64,000 nucleotides of DNA. Source: Porticoccus sp041395745 (GTDB lineage Bacteria > Pseudomonadota > Gammaproteobacteria > Pseudomonadales > Porticoccaceae). The notes under the pieces are model-generated. The model was not told the DNA's origin and made no database searches. It saw nothing but the letters and a program-made list of their open reading frames with translations. Every line of letters begins with the position of its first letter. The first letter of the stretch is position 1. Location: the NCBI GenBank assembly GCA_041395745.1, contig JAWKZV010000003.1:310001-374000 (forward strand). Direction: 5' to 3'. Positions 35,416 to 44,353 of the stretch are shown piece after piece. Both the position numbers and the translations under genes were made by a program.

Positions 35416-36060
35416 TTACAGGTAGTAAAGAATACCAAACAACACAACGGTCAGCGCCAGGCTGCAGTGAATCACACCCTTAACAGTGGTCATCGGTCCC
35501 TGCTTGCCAGCCAATGCATTTACTTCCAGTGCGGCGATGATGACCAGACACAGGATCAGGTCGAGACCACCAACACTGGTGCCGTAGCCGCTACCGCCCC
35601 ACTCTGCCGCATGGGGGCTAGCCAGCATGCCAAATGCCATCGGCGCGGAGAAAAGGGTGTTGGTGCGTGATGCCAGCAGTGCCTTGGCGCCTGCCGCAGG
35701 GCCATCACCCGCTTTCATACCCAAGGCGATTTGCTGGTTGGGCCAGATCACCAGCCAGACGTTGAGGAACATCAGGGTACCCATAGTTGCACCCACCACA
35801 ATAGAGTTGTTGAAACGGGCGGAATGGGACAAGCCAATCAACAACACTACACCTGTGATAAATGTGAACATCGCTCCCCAGCGGAACCACCAGAGCGCGC
35901 TGGGGGCCAGCTTGGCTTTGGCATCCGCAAGTCCTTCAGGCGTAGCCTTCTTGAAATAGCCACCCTGAACGAAGTTGAAGTAGTAGAGCATGCCGATCCA
36001 GGTAATACCGAACAGCAAATGTCCCCAACGGAACAGAAAGTTAATAAAGTTCATGGTCAT
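35416..36060 (-). CDS. Short PuuD-like (urate oxidase N-terminal family) membrane protein
   Basis: A 214-residue polytopic inner-membrane protein similar to the membrane domain of the urate hydroxylase PuuD (PF06181), with NFLFRWGHLLFGITWIGMLYYFNFVQGGYFK near the N-terminus. PuuD proper carries a C-terminal cytochrome c domain; this one ends after the membrane part with no CxxCH. Histidines in the helices could bind heme. No purine-catabolism gene is nearby, so urate oxidation is doubtful. The ATG at 36060 has AAGGAG 7 bases upstream. Short homologues of this type are frequent in marine gammaproteobacteria. Confidence 0.78.
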   Translation of the reverse strand: MTMNFINFLFRWGHLLFGITWIGMLYYFNFVQGGYFKKATPEGLADAKAKLAPSALWWFRWGAMFTFITGVVLLIGLSHSARFNNSIVVGATMGTLMFLNVWLVIWPNQQIALGMKAGDGPAAGAKALLASRTNTLFSAPMAFGMLASPHAAEWGGSGYGTSVGGLDLILCLVIIAALEVNALAGKQGPMTTVKGVIHCSLALTVVLFGILYYL

Positions 36061-36500
36061 CGAGTTTCTCCTTGGTTCACCTAATGCTTTCGCTTGTTGT
36101 ACTAGTGCGTCCGAAAACGCCTGACATTTGTTATTGTTGTTAGCCAAGGACAACTTCGAGCACAGGCACCGACCGAGGCTTCGCTGATTCTACCCCGATT
36201 TTTCTGCCTGAATAAATGACCAGCTGGGCCTCCCGTAAAGATTACCTATCATTTCACATCGTCTTTGTTAAACTACCAGACTCCAACGGGCTCCCAGATC
36301 CCATGCGGCTTTGGTCGGGAGCAGCTGTTCAAGCAACCTATCCGGTGGTCTTTTTTTTGCCCCCGGCTCAATCGCAATTGCCCTCCCACCAGCCTGCAGT
36401 CCGCTTGGAGTTTATTTGCCCGCAGAGCTGCTCAACTTCTACCTATTTTCTTGAGACCGTCCGTGGGCTCTTTATCAGTTGTAACTTAAGGATGACCACC
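36061..36500. other. 440-base intergenic region upstream of sodB
   Basis: This interval between the divergent PuuD-like gene and sodB contains no credible ORF, repeat or strong hairpin. GCTCCC and GGGAGC (near 36292 and 36320) could pair, and a run of seven T follows at about 36352, but they are too far apart for a clear terminator. Promoters for both genes must lie here; I could not pick one with confidence. Confidence 0.5.
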
Positions 36501-37082
36501 ATGGCTTTTACACTACCCGAACTCCCCTACGCGATGGATGCCCTCGCCCCCCACATTTCCCAGGAAACCCTGGAATACCATTACGGGAAACACCACAAAA
36601 CCTATGTGGACAAACTCAACGGCCTTGTACCCGGAACCGACTTCGAAGGCAAAACCCTTGAAGAGGTTGTGAAATCTTCCAGCGGTGGCGTCTTCAACAA
36701 TGCCGCCCAAATCTGGAACCACACTTTCTACTGGCACTGCCTGTCCCCCAACGGCGGCGGCGCAGCGACAGGAGCAATTGCCGATGCCATTAACAGCGCC
36801 TTCGGCTCATTCGACAAGTTCAAGGAAGAGTTCAGCACCAGCGCCGCCAACAACTTCGGCTCCGGCTGGACCTGGCTGGTGAAAAAGGCCGACGGCACGG
36901 TGGCTATTGTCAACACCAGCAATGCCGCCACCCCCCTGACCGATGACAGCGTCACCCCGTTGCTGACTGTTGACGTCTGGGAACACGCCTACTACATAGA
37001 CTACCGCAACTCCCGCCCCAACTACCTGGAAGCTTTCTGGAAGTTGGTGAATTGGGAATTCGTGAACAGCAATTTCGCATAA
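36501..37082 (+). CDS. sodB: Iron superoxide dismutase
   Basis: SodB converts superoxide to oxygen and peroxide in the cytoplasm. The 193-residue protein has metal ligands His27 (ISQETLEYHYGKHH), His74 (QIWNHTFYWHCL), Asp158 and His162 (DVWEHAYYIDYRN). The residues around the second ligand (NHTFYWHCLSPNGGG) and the total length are those of the Fe rather than the Mn enzyme. The ATG at 36501 starts MAFTLPELPYA, the normal N-terminus; AAGG lies 9 bases before. The gene is monocistronic, ending in a terminator shared with groL. Confidence 0.96.
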   Translation: MAFTLPELPYAMDALAPHISQETLEYHYGKHHKTYVDKLNGLVPGTDFEGKTLEEVVKSSSGGVFNNAAQIWNHTFYWHCLSPNGGGAATGAIADAINSAFGSFDKFKEEFSTSAANNFGSGWTWLVKKADGTVAIVNTSNAATPLTDDSVTPLLTVDVWEHAYYIDYRNSRPNYLEAFWKLVNWEFVNSNFA

Positions 37083-37111
37083 GCTGTTCAGCCCCGTTTA
37101 TCAGGGCAACA

Positions 37112-37142
37112 AAAAAAGGCTCCCGGTCGGGAGCCTTTTTTA
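37112..37142. terminator. Bidirectional terminator between sodB and groL
   Basis: AAAAAAAGGCTCCC, loop GGTC, GGGAGCC and a T run. It is 30 bases past the sodB stop and 23 bases past the groL stop. Confidence 0.92.
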
Positions 37143-37164
37143 TGTGGGTAGTTTGAAGGGCAAA

Positions 37165-38805
37165 TTACATCATGCCGCCCATTCCGCCCATGCCGCCCAT
37201 ATCGGGCATACCGCCACCGGCATTTTCAACCGGGGAATCAGCCACCATGGCTTCAGTGGTAATCATCAGACCGGCGATGGAACCTGCGGCCTGCAATGCA
37301 GTGCGGGTCACCTTGGCCGGGTCGAGGATACCCATGGCGATCATGTCACCGTACTCACCTGAACCGGCATTGTAACCAAAGTTACCGCTGCCACTCTTGA
37401 CCTTGTCGACCACCACGGAGCCTTCTTCACCGGCGTTGGTAACGATCTGGCGCAGAGGGGCTTCCATGGCGCGACGGGCCAGGTTAATACCGACGGTCTG
37501 GTCTTCGTTGTCGCCTTTCAGCCCGTCAATGGCCTGCAAAGCACGAATCAGGGCTACGCCGCCACCGGGCACAACACCTTCTTCCACAGCGGCGCGGGTA
37601 GCGTGCAGGGCATCTTCAACGCGGGCTTTCTTCTCTTTCATTTCCACTTCTGTAGCGGCACCAACCTTGATTACAGCAACACCGCCAGCCAGCTTGGCAA
37701 CGCGCTCTTGCAGCTTCTCGCGATCGTAGTCGGAGGAGGTTTCCTCAATCTGGGCACGAATCTGGTTAACGCGCCCCTGGATCAGGCCGTGGTCACCAGC
37801 GCCATCGACAATGGTGGTATTTTCTTTGGAGATGGTCACGCGCTTGGCTGTACCCAGGTGCTCCAGAGTAGCGGACTCAAGATCCATACCCACTTCTTCT
37901 GAAATCACAGTACCGCCAGTCAGGACAGCGATGTCCTCCAGCATTGCCTTGCGACGATCACCGAAACCGGGAGCCTTACAGGCGCCCACTTTAACGATAC
38001 CGCGCAGGTTGTTGACCACCAGCGTAGCCAGGGCTTCGCCTTCCACGTCTTCCGCGATGATCACCAGCGGCTTGCCGGATTTGGCTACGCCTTCCAGGAT
38101 CGGCAGCAGTTCGCGGATATTGGAGATTTTCTTGTCGTACAGCAGGATGAACGGAGAATCATGTTCAACGCTCATGCTCTCCTGGTTATTAATGAAGTAG
38201 GGGGACAGGTAACCGCGGTCGAATTGCATACCTTCCACGATGTCCAGTTCATTTTCCAGGCCGGAACCTTCCTCAACGGTAATAACACCTTCCTTGCCCA
38301 CTTTCTCCATGGCTTCGGCGATGATGTCACCCACATGGGTGTCGCTGTTGGCGGAGATGGTGCCTACCTGGGCAATTTCCTTGCTGTCAGCGCAGGGCTT
38401 GGCGATCTTGGCAATTTCAGCCACGGCCGCAGTTACCGCCTTGTCGATGCCGCGCTTGAGATCCATCGGGTTCATCCCGGCAGCCACGGATTTCAGACCT
38501 TCGTTGACAATGGCCTGTGCCAGCACGGTGGCGGTGGTAGTGCCATCACCGGCTTCGTCAGATGCCTTGGAAGCCACTTCCTTGACCATCTGTGCACCCA
38601 TGTTCTGGAACTTGTCCTTCAGTTCAATTTCCTTGGCCACAGATACGCCGTCCTTGGTGACGGTGGGAGCACCGAAAGACTTGTCCAACACTACGTTACG
38701 GCCTTTCGGACCCAGAGTAACTTTCACCGCGTCGGCAAGGATGTTCACACCTTCCAACATCGGATTGCGGGCGCTATCGCCAAACTTTACGTCTTTTGCT
38801 GACAT
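37165..38805 (-). CDS. groL: Chaperonin GroEL
   Basis: A 546-residue 60-kDa chaperonin subunit that folds proteins inside a double-ring cavity with GroES. The N-terminal KDVKFGDSARNPMLEGVNIL, the ATP-site DGTTTATVLAQA, the apical-domain sequences and the C-terminal GGM repeat (MPDMGGMGGMGGMM) are all standard. It follows groS by 48 bases on the minus strand and is driven by the heat-shock promoter upstream of groS. Nothing unusual was seen. Confidence 0.98.
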   Translation of the reverse strand: MSAKDVKFGDSARNPMLEGVNILADAVKVTLGPKGRNVVLDKSFGAPTVTKDGVSVAKEIELKDKFQNMGAQMVKEVASKASDEAGDGTTTATVLAQAIVNEGLKSVAAGMNPMDLKRGIDKAVTAAVAEIAKIAKPCADSKEIAQVGTISANSDTHVGDIIAEAMEKVGKEGVITVEEGSGLENELDIVEGMQFDRGYLSPYFINNQESMSVEHDSPFILLYDKKISNIRELLPILEGVAKSGKPLVIIAEDVEGEALATLVVNNLRGIVKVGACKAPGFGDRRKAMLEDIAVLTGGTVISEEVGMDLESATLEHLGTAKRVTISKENTTIVDGAGDHGLIQGRVNQIRAQIEETSSDYDREKLQERVAKLAGGVAVIKVGAATEVEMKEKKARVEDALHATRAAVEEGVVPGGGVALIRALQAIDGLKGDNEDQTVGINLARRAMEAPLRQIVTNAGEEGSVVVDKVKSGSGNFGYNAGSGEYGDMIAMGILDPAKVTRTALQAAGSIAGLMITTEAMVADSPVENAGGGMPDMGGMGGMGGMM

Positions 38806-38853
38806 GACTTACCTTCCTTAAACAATTCGTTACGGGGTTGTCTGGTTATTGGA

Positions 38854-39147
38854 TCAGGCGTCGATAACAGCCTTGATGTCACTTTCACTGAGGATCACCA
38901 ATTCCTGGCCATCCACTTCGATGGTGTCGCTACCGGCATATTTGCCAAAAACCACGATGTCACCCACTTTGACGTCCACAGGGCGCACTTCACCGTTATC
39001 CAGCACACGACCGATGCCCACTGCAACCACTTCGCCCTGATTGGGTTTTTCCTTGGCGGAACCAGTGAGCAGAATGCCGCCAGCGGATTTCTCTTCCTCT
39101 TCTTTGCGGCGAACCACGACACGATCGTGTAAGGGACGAATTTTCAT
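38854..39147 (-). CDS. groS: Co-chaperonin GroES
   Basis: A 97-residue lid protein of the GroEL chamber. It begins MKIRPLHDRVVVRRKEEEEKSAGGILLTGSA, with the mobile loop that contacts GroEL, and ends in ILSESDIKAVIDA. First gene of the groSL operon. A near-consensus sigma-32 promoter lies about 72-100 bases upstream, and fxsA lies beyond it in the same orientation. Confidence 0.98.
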   Translation of the reverse strand: MKIRPLHDRVVVRRKEEEEKSAGGILLTGSAKEKPNQGEVVAVGIGRVLDNGEVRPVDVKVGDIVVFGKYAGSDTIEVDGQELVILSESDIKAVIDA

Positions 39148-39218
39148 TGTCTTTTCTCCAACTATTATGGTCTACCTTGTTCAATTCAACAGGGTTCACT
39201 TGAACCGAGCTGAGCCTA

Positions 39219-39246
39219 ACGTGGGGGCACCCCAAGGTATTTCAAG
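39219..39246 (-). promoter_or_regulatory. Sigma-32 heat-shock promoter of groSL
   Basis: Minus strand: CTTGAAA (39246-39240), 13-bp spacer, CCCCACGT (39226-39219). This matches CTTGAAA-N13-CCCCATNT at all but one position. Confidence 0.88.
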
Positions 39247-39280
39247 GGGGCTGATAAAAAAATTTTGTGTTTCAAGAAAG

Positions 39281-39751
39281 CTATTTCGGAAGATGCCGGT
39301 CGTCGCTGTCCTGCCAGCATTCACCGTCATAAACCTGGCCGTTCTGTTTTTCCTTTGTTCCATTGGCTGGTCTGTGAACCCGGTATTCGCCGTAACTCAC
39401 CACCTCCATGCGAGATACCAGCTGGGAAACAATTCTCCGCCTCAGGGGGGGGATCAAACCGGCAAATCCGATCGCATCGGTGACAAATCCCGGCGTCAAC
39501 AGCAGTGCACCGCACAGTGCCAGAACCAGTCCTTCGGCCATTTCCATCGCCGGTAGTTCCCCGGCGTCGAGTCTGCTGCGCGCCCTGAACAAAGTATCAA
39601 ACCCCTGGCGTCGCAACAGGGACAATCCCACCACCGCCGTGAGCAATACCAGACCGATAGTGGGCAGGGCACCTATCTGCTGTCCTACGGTAATCAACAA
39701 CCACATCTCCAGGATGGGCATCACGATAAACAGCAACAACAGGTATCTCAA
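39281..39751 (-). CDS. fxsA: FxsA family membrane protein
   Basis: A 156-residue inner-membrane protein; E. coli FxsA suppresses F-exclusion of phage T7 when overproduced, and the normal role is unknown. The family core is visible: LFIVMPILEMWLLITVGQQIG, then GLVLLTAVVGLSLLRRQG and LVLALCGALLLTPGFVTDAIGFAGLIP. A hydrophilic tail of about 45 residues follows. fxsA just upstream of groS is a conserved gammaproteobacterial arrangement. It has its own sigma-32 promoter, so heat induction is likely. Confidence 0.94.
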   Translation of the reverse strand: MRYLLLLFIVMPILEMWLLITVGQQIGALPTIGLVLLTAVVGLSLLRRQGFDTLFRARSRLDAGELPAMEMAEGLVLALCGALLLTPGFVTDAIGFAGLIPPLRRRIVSQLVSRMEVVSYGEYRVHRPANGTKEKQNGQVYDGECWQDSDDRHLPK

Positions 39752-39778
39752 ATCTTCTTCCCTCTAGGCATGAAAGGA

Positions 39779-39806
39779 ACATGGGGGCATCCCGCCCTAT
39801 TTCAAG
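39779..39806 (-). promoter_or_regulatory. Perfect sigma-32 promoter of fxsA
   Basis: Minus strand: CTTGAAA (39806-39800), 13-bp spacer, CCCCATGT (39786-39779). Every consensus position matches. It is 28-55 bases before the fxsA ATG. Confidence 0.9.
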
Positions 39807-39866
39807 TGATGGCTGGACGCCGCAACGGAAAAGTCTCTATGATGGACAGGCTATAGGGAGCAAACC

Positions 39867-40187
39867 ATGAAGAGCGAAATAGAGGTGCTGATCTACAGCA
39901 TTCTCAGTGCCATTCCGAAAGGCTATGTCACCAGCTACGGACAAGTTGCCCATTACGCCCACCTGCCCCGGGGGGCCCGCCTGATCGGACGCATTCTCAG
40001 CCATCTTCCCGACGACACCACCCTGCCCTGGCACCGGGTACTGAAAGCCAATGGCCAGATCGCCTTCCCCCCCAACAGCCCTGCCTACCGACGCCAGAAG
40101 CGCATGCTGGAAATGGAAGGCATCTCCGTCGCTCAGGGTAAAGTTGATCTCAGCGTATTCGGCTGGCAAGACCGCTCCGAAGCGTGA
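39867..40187 (+). CDS. atl: Alkyltransferase-like protein (Atl, MGMT family)
   Basis: A 106-residue DNA-binding protein of the O6-methylguanine methyltransferase fold. The active-site PCHRV is PWHRV here (residues 54-58), with Trp55 in place of the alkyl-accepting Cys, the defining feature of Atl proteins. These flag O6-alkylguanine for nucleotide excision repair. The helix-turn-helix region GYVTSYGQVAHYAHLPRGARLIGR flips the damaged base. It starts divergently from fxsA (115 bases) and its last 55 bases overlap the tail of ampG on the other strand. Confidence 0.93.
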   Translation: MKSEIEVLIYSILSAIPKGYVTSYGQVAHYAHLPRGARLIGRILSHLPDDTTLPWHRVLKANGQIAFPPNSPAYRRQKRMLEMEGISVAQGKVDLSVFGWQDRSEA

Positions 40188-41533
40188 CGCCACAGCAGCC
40201 AGGACAACACAATCGCTGGAATCCCCATCACCGCCGCGTAAAGGAAGAACACCTGGTAACCGCTGGCATCCACAATCACACCTGAAAACCCGCTGAAGAA
40301 TTTTCCTGGCAGTGTCATCAATGAACTGAACAGGGCGTACTGGGTAGCCGTATAGGCGCGATTAGTCATGCTCGACAGGTAGGCAACAAAAGTGGCATTG
40401 GCAAAACCGCCACTGAGATTGTCGCCGCTAATCGCCACGGTCAGCCATATCAGGTCAGGGCCCTTGCTGGCCAGCTGGACAAACAACAAATTGGTCAGCG
40501 CCACCATGATTGCCCCAGCCAGTAGCGGCCGGAAGATCCCGTAGCGCACCACCAGCAAACCACCCAGAAACGAACCGGCCAATGTCATGAAAAAGCCGAA
40601 CAGTTTGCCGACATTGGCGATATCGGTCTTGCTGAAACCCAGGTCCAGATAAAAAGGATTCGCCATAATCCCCATGGTGATGTCGCTGAGGCGGAACAGG
40701 CCGATGAACGCCAGCACCATCAGCGCCCAGGAACCGTTGCGGCGAAAGAATTCCACGAAGGGCGCTACCACGGCGCCAACAAACCAGGCCTCCAGGCGAT
40801 GCCAGCGGCCCGGTCGATCCACATGCAACCGATGCTTCAGCGTCTGCTCCATCACTTCGGTCGATGCAACCGCGCGATGCTCCGGCTCTGGCGCCAACAA
40901 CACCGTCACCACCCCCACCAGCATTAGTAACGCCATCACCAGATAGGCCGTATCCCAGCCGGACCAGTCGGCGATATAAAGCGCCCCGGCACCCGCCACC
41001 AACATCGCCAGGCGGTAACCGAAAATGTAACTGGCGGACATGGCACCCTGATATTCATCCACCGCCGATTCAATTCGAAAGGCATCTACAGCGATATCCT
41101 GGGTGGATGAGGAAAAAGCCACCAGTACTGCACAGAGAGCAACACTGGTAAGAGAAACCTGGGGATCGGTCAGCACCATTGCCACCAGCCCCACCATGAC
41201 CCCCAGCTGCCCGAGCAACATCCAGCTGCGGCGCTGTCCCAGGGCCCGGGTCAACAAAGGCAGGCGCAGTCGATCAACCACCGGTGCCCAGATCACCTTT
41301 ATGGAATAGGTAATACCCACCCAGCCAAAAAAACCGATGGTGCTGCGGCTGATATCCATATCCCGCAACCAGGCCGTCAGGGTGGAAAACACCAACAAAA
41401 ACGGTAAACCGGCGGCAAAACCGAGAAACAGCATGGTGATTACCTGCGGACGGGTATAAACCCGCACCGCCTCGCCCCAGCTCACCAACCCCCTGGCTGC
41501 GCGCTGCTTAACCGGATCTTGCTGTTCCGCCAT
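40133..41533 (-). CDS. ampG: AmpG family muropeptide permease (MFS)
   Basis: AmpG imports GlcNAc-anhydroMurNAc peptides for peptidoglycan recycling; these feed AmpD, encoded 3 kb away. The protein is about 466 residues with twelve or more hydrophobic segments. Family motifs are RPQVITMLFLGFAAGLPFLLVFSTLTAWL, GITYSIKVIWAPVVDRLRLP and LGQRRSWMLL. The ATG at 41533 has GGAG 8 bases upstream and is preferred to one eight codons before. The C-terminus overlaps the convergent atl by 55 bases. It is divergent from the ABC exporter. Confidence 0.93.
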   Translation of the reverse strand: MAEQQDPVKQRAARGLVSWGEAVRVYTRPQVITMLFLGFAAGLPFLLVFSTLTAWLRDMDISRSTIGFFGWVGITYSIKVIWAPVVDRLRLPLLTRALGQRRSWMLLGQLGVMVGLVAMVLTDPQVSLTSVALCAVLVAFSSSTQDIAVDAFRIESAVDEYQGAMSASYIFGYRLAMLVAGAGALYIADWSGWDTAYLVMALLMLVGVVTVLLAPEPEHRAVASTEVMEQTLKHRLHVDRPGRWHRLEAWFVGAVVAPFVEFFRRNGSWALMVLAFIGLFRLSDITMGIMANPFYLDLGFSKTDIANVGKLFGFFMTLAGSFLGGLLVVRYGIFRPLLAGAIMVALTNLLFVQLASKGPDLIWLTVAISGDNLSGGFANATFVAYLSSMTNRAYTATQYALFSSLMTLPGKFFSGFSGVIVDASGYQVFFLYAAVMGIPAIVLSWLLWRHASERSCQPNTLRSTLP

Positions 41534-41599
41534 ATCACCCACTCCAGACAGGCGCATACCCTAACAGATAATTCGACAGATGCTATACACTAGCCGCCC

Positions 41600-42484
41600 A
41601 TGACGACCATCCTGGAAATCCGTAACCTCAGTAAATCTTTCCGCCAACTCAAGGCGGTAGACGGTGTCTCCTTTGCCATCCCGCAGGGCACCTGTTTTGG
41701 CCTGCTGGGACCCAATGGCGCAGGAAAAACCACCACCATTGAGATGATTGAGGGAATTACCACCCCGAGTGCGGGTGAGATTCTCTTCAAAGGCCAGCCC
41801 AGAAACAAAACCTTCCTTGAACAGACCGGCATCCAGTTCCAGTCCACATCGCTGATGGACTACCTGACAACCCGGGAAGTCCTCAAGCTGTTCGGCAATT
41901 TTTATTCCCAAACCCTGCCACTGGAGCAGTTGGTCGATCTCTGTCAGCTCGGGGACTTCCTCGACACCTATGCCACCCGCCTGTCCGGCGGACAGCGGCA
42001 ACGGCTGCTGCTGGCGGTAGCATTGATCAACGACCCCGAATTGCTGTTTCTGGATGAACCGACCACCGGTCTCGATCCGCAATCCCGACGCCATTTCTGG
42101 TCATTGATCAAAGACATCAAGGCACGGGGCAAGACGGTACTGCTCACCACCCATTACATGGAAGAAGCGGAGCTTCTGTGCGACCAACTGGTGATCATGG
42201 ACAAAGGTAAACTCATTGCAGAGGGAAGTCCGCAGGGCCTGCTGCGACAGCACTTTGATTCCAGTTACGTCTGCATCGACCTTGATGATTTTCACCCCGA
42301 CCTCAACAAGCTACCGTTTGCCATCGAACAGCGCGAGGACTGCATCGCCATCGCCACTCCTTCTGTCGAGCAAACCCTTGCTGAACTAGTCAGGATGGAT
42401 ATCAGCCTCCGCTCGTTACGGGTCAGGAATCCATCACTGGACGACCTGTTCCTGAAACTCACCGGCCACCACCTGAGGAACTGA
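41600..42484 (+). CDS. ABC transporter ATP-binding protein
   Basis: A 294-residue ATPase of an exporter of the DrrA/NatA-like type. Walker A is GPNGAGKTTTIEM, the signature RLSGGQRQRLLLA, Walker B ELLFLDEPTTGLDP, and the switch histidine is in TTHYMEEAELLCD. A C-terminal extension of about 70 residues is typical of drug- and polysaccharide-exporting ATPases. The permease gene starts 4 bases after its stop, so the two form one system. The substrate cannot be predicted; many such pairs export antibiotics or lipids. Confidence 0.93.
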   Translation: MTTILEIRNLSKSFRQLKAVDGVSFAIPQGTCFGLLGPNGAGKTTTIEMIEGITTPSAGEILFKGQPRNKTFLEQTGIQFQSTSLMDYLTTREVLKLFGNFYSQTLPLEQLVDLCQLGDFLDTYATRLSGGQRQRLLLAVALINDPELLFLDEPTTGLDPQSRRHFWSLIKDIKARGKTVLLTTHYMEEAELLCDQLVIMDKGKLIAEGSPQGLLRQHFDSSYVCIDLDDFHPDLNKLPFAIEQREDCIAIATPSVEQTLAELVRMDISLRSLRVRNPSLDDLFLKLTGHHLRN

Positions 42485-42488
42485 TGCC

Positions 42489-43511
42489 ATGCAGCGAATA
42501 CTGGCACTGTGGATGGCCCGCAACCGTGAGTACTACCGGGACAAAGGCTCCCTATTCTGGTCGTTTATCGCCACCCCTTTCATCGTCATCGTACTGGCAG
42601 TCGCGTTCTCCTCCAGCAACGACAACCTGTTTCAGGCTGGACTGTTGCTGGACACCCCCGGAGCCTATCCGGCTAGCCTGCCGTTTGCTGGCGAACCTGC
42701 CGTTGAAATGATCGAATACCTGGATCAGGACAGCGCGCTGCGGCGTATTCGCTTTCACCAGCTCGATATCCTGATTACCGCCAGCGAACCCCGTCGCTAC
42801 TGGGTTAACCCGGAATCCACCAAGGGCCGCATTCTGGAAGACCTACTGCTGACAGAAGGCCTACCCAGAGAAGAAAGCAACTGGCAGCGCCAGGAAGTCT
42901 ATGGCGCGCAGATCCGCTACATCGACTGGGTAATTCCCGGAGTATTGGCCATGAACATGATGTTTAGCGGCCTTTGGGGCATCGGCTACGTGATCGTCCG
43001 CTACCGCAAAAACGGTGTGCTCAAGCGGCTCCAGGCCACGCCGCTGAAATCATGGGAATTCCTGCTATCCCAGGCATTGTCACGGCTGGGCATCATGCTG
43101 GCGGTTACCGCCATAGTCTTCACCGCTTGCAACCTGTTTATTGATTTCCGCATGGATGGCAGCTATCTGCTGCTACTGCTGATCGCCCTGGTGGGCAACC
43201 TGGCCATCATCAGCATCTCCCTGCTGATGGCCACCCGCACTGCCAGTGAGGAACTGGCCAATGGCCTGCTCAACCTGATCAGCTTCCCGATGCTGCTGTT
43301 GTCGGAACTGTGGTTTTCCCTGGACGACGCACCACACTGGTTGCGGGAAGTATCCCAGCTACTGCCGCTGACCCACCTGGTCAAGGCGGCCCGCGCCGTA
43401 ATGCTGGAAGGTGCCGGGTGGATTCAGGTAATGCCACAATTGCTGGTGCTCACCGTCATGACCGCAGTCTGCCTGATCCTGTCCGGCTTCCTGTTCAAGT
43501 GGCATGACTGA
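42489..43511 (+). CDS. ABC-2 type transporter permease
   Basis: A 340-residue inner-membrane partner of the preceding ATPase. One N-terminal helix (about 27-45), a large periplasmic domain of about 115 residues, then five C-terminal hydrophobic segments (about 155-335) match the ABC-2 membrane fold, with VIPGVLAMNMMFSGLWGIGYVIVRYRKNGVLKRLQATPL as a family hallmark (positions about 157-195). Start ATG at 42489. The C-terminus lies 4 bases from the convergent ampE. The substrate is unknown. Confidence 0.92.
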   Translation: MQRILALWMARNREYYRDKGSLFWSFIATPFIVIVLAVAFSSSNDNLFQAGLLLDTPGAYPASLPFAGEPAVEMIEYLDQDSALRRIRFHQLDILITASEPRRYWVNPESTKGRILEDLLLTEGLPREESNWQRQEVYGAQIRYIDWVIPGVLAMNMMFSGLWGIGYVIVRYRKNGVLKRLQATPLKSWEFLLSQALSRLGIMLAVTAIVFTACNLFIDFRMDGSYLLLLLIALVGNLAIISISLLMATRTASEELANGLLNLISFPMLLLSELWFSLDDAPHWLREVSQLLPLTHLVKAARAVMLEGAGWIQVMPQLLVLTVMTAVCLILSGFLFKWHD

Positions 43512-43515
43512 CGAT

Positions 43516-44352
43516 CTATAGCAGTACCACGAACACCGCCACCATAAATACCGCAAAGATCAGTGTGCGAGTAAACAGCGCCTCAATGTCCGAGGTTGCC
43601 ACCAGACCATCTTCATCCCTGATCTCGGTAGCGGACGCCGCCAGTGCATACTTGCCCAGCACCTCGGCACTGCCTTCGCCGGATACGATGGACTCCGTCA
43701 GCCGGGCCAGACAGGCGGGGAAATTACCCACCACAGCGAGAGAAATTCCCACCAGCCTCGCCGGCAACCACTCCAGCAGCCACAACCAGCGGTCATCGGC
43801 AGCTTTTTCCGGGTTATCGCGCAAGCTTTGCCGGTGATAAATCACTGCCAGGCGGTACAGCAACGCGCCGGGGGCTCCGGCCAGGATGAACCAGAACATC
43901 ACTGCGAAATACCGCTCGAAATAGCGGTAGGCAATCATACGCACCGCTTCCTGATGGGCCTGTTCGGCGCTCTCCGCAACAGCCTGCTGGTTGTTATCGG
44001 TAAAGGCCGCAATATCGTGGTATGCCGCCTGCTCATCACCTCGCCCCAGGTCCTCCTGGTATTCTTCGACATCTTTTTCCAGGTCACCACGGCCAAGGCT
44101 GTACAGAAAAACCAGCAGACTGATCAGGAACAGTGGCACTCCCAACCAGCGATCGGTAACCCACCAGCTGACCACTCCGAGAGCAGCCACGGGAACAATC
44201 ATCGCCAGCAGTTTGGCCAGCCATGGGGCCGCTACCAGCGCCTGGTGCAATTTGGTCACCAGAGACAGGAACCAGCTATCCCGTTGCAACGCCGCCAGTG
44301 ACCCCAGTTGCCGCATCAGCAGCAAACCGACAACGATCACGATAAATTCCAT
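43516..44352 (-). CDS. ampE: AmpE membrane protein
   Basis: AmpE is an inner-membrane protein cotranscribed with ampD, and is thought to sense or signal in beta-lactamase induction. This 278-residue protein has four hydrophobic segments (about 1-15, 45-65, 68-85 and 265-278, plus one near 155-170) and the family sequences NNQQAVAESAEQAHQEAVRMIAYRYFERYFAVMFWF (about 120-155). It starts 1 base after the ampD stop, showing tight coupling. Length and order match Pseudomonas ampDE. Confidence 0.9.
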   Translation of the reverse strand: MEFIVIVVGLLLMRQLGSLAALQRDSWFLSLVTKLHQALVAAPWLAKLLAMIVPVAALGVVSWWVTDRWLGVPLFLISLLVFLYSLGRGDLEKDVEEYQEDLGRGDEQAAYHDIAAFTDNNQQAVAESAEQAHQEAVRMIAYRYFERYFAVMFWFILAGAPGALLYRLAVIYHRQSLRDNPEKAADDRWLWLLEWLPARLVGISLAVVGNFPACLARLTESIVSGEGSAEVLGKYALAASATEIRDEDGLVATSDIEALFTRTLIFAVFMVAVFVVLL

Positions 44353-44353
44353 A

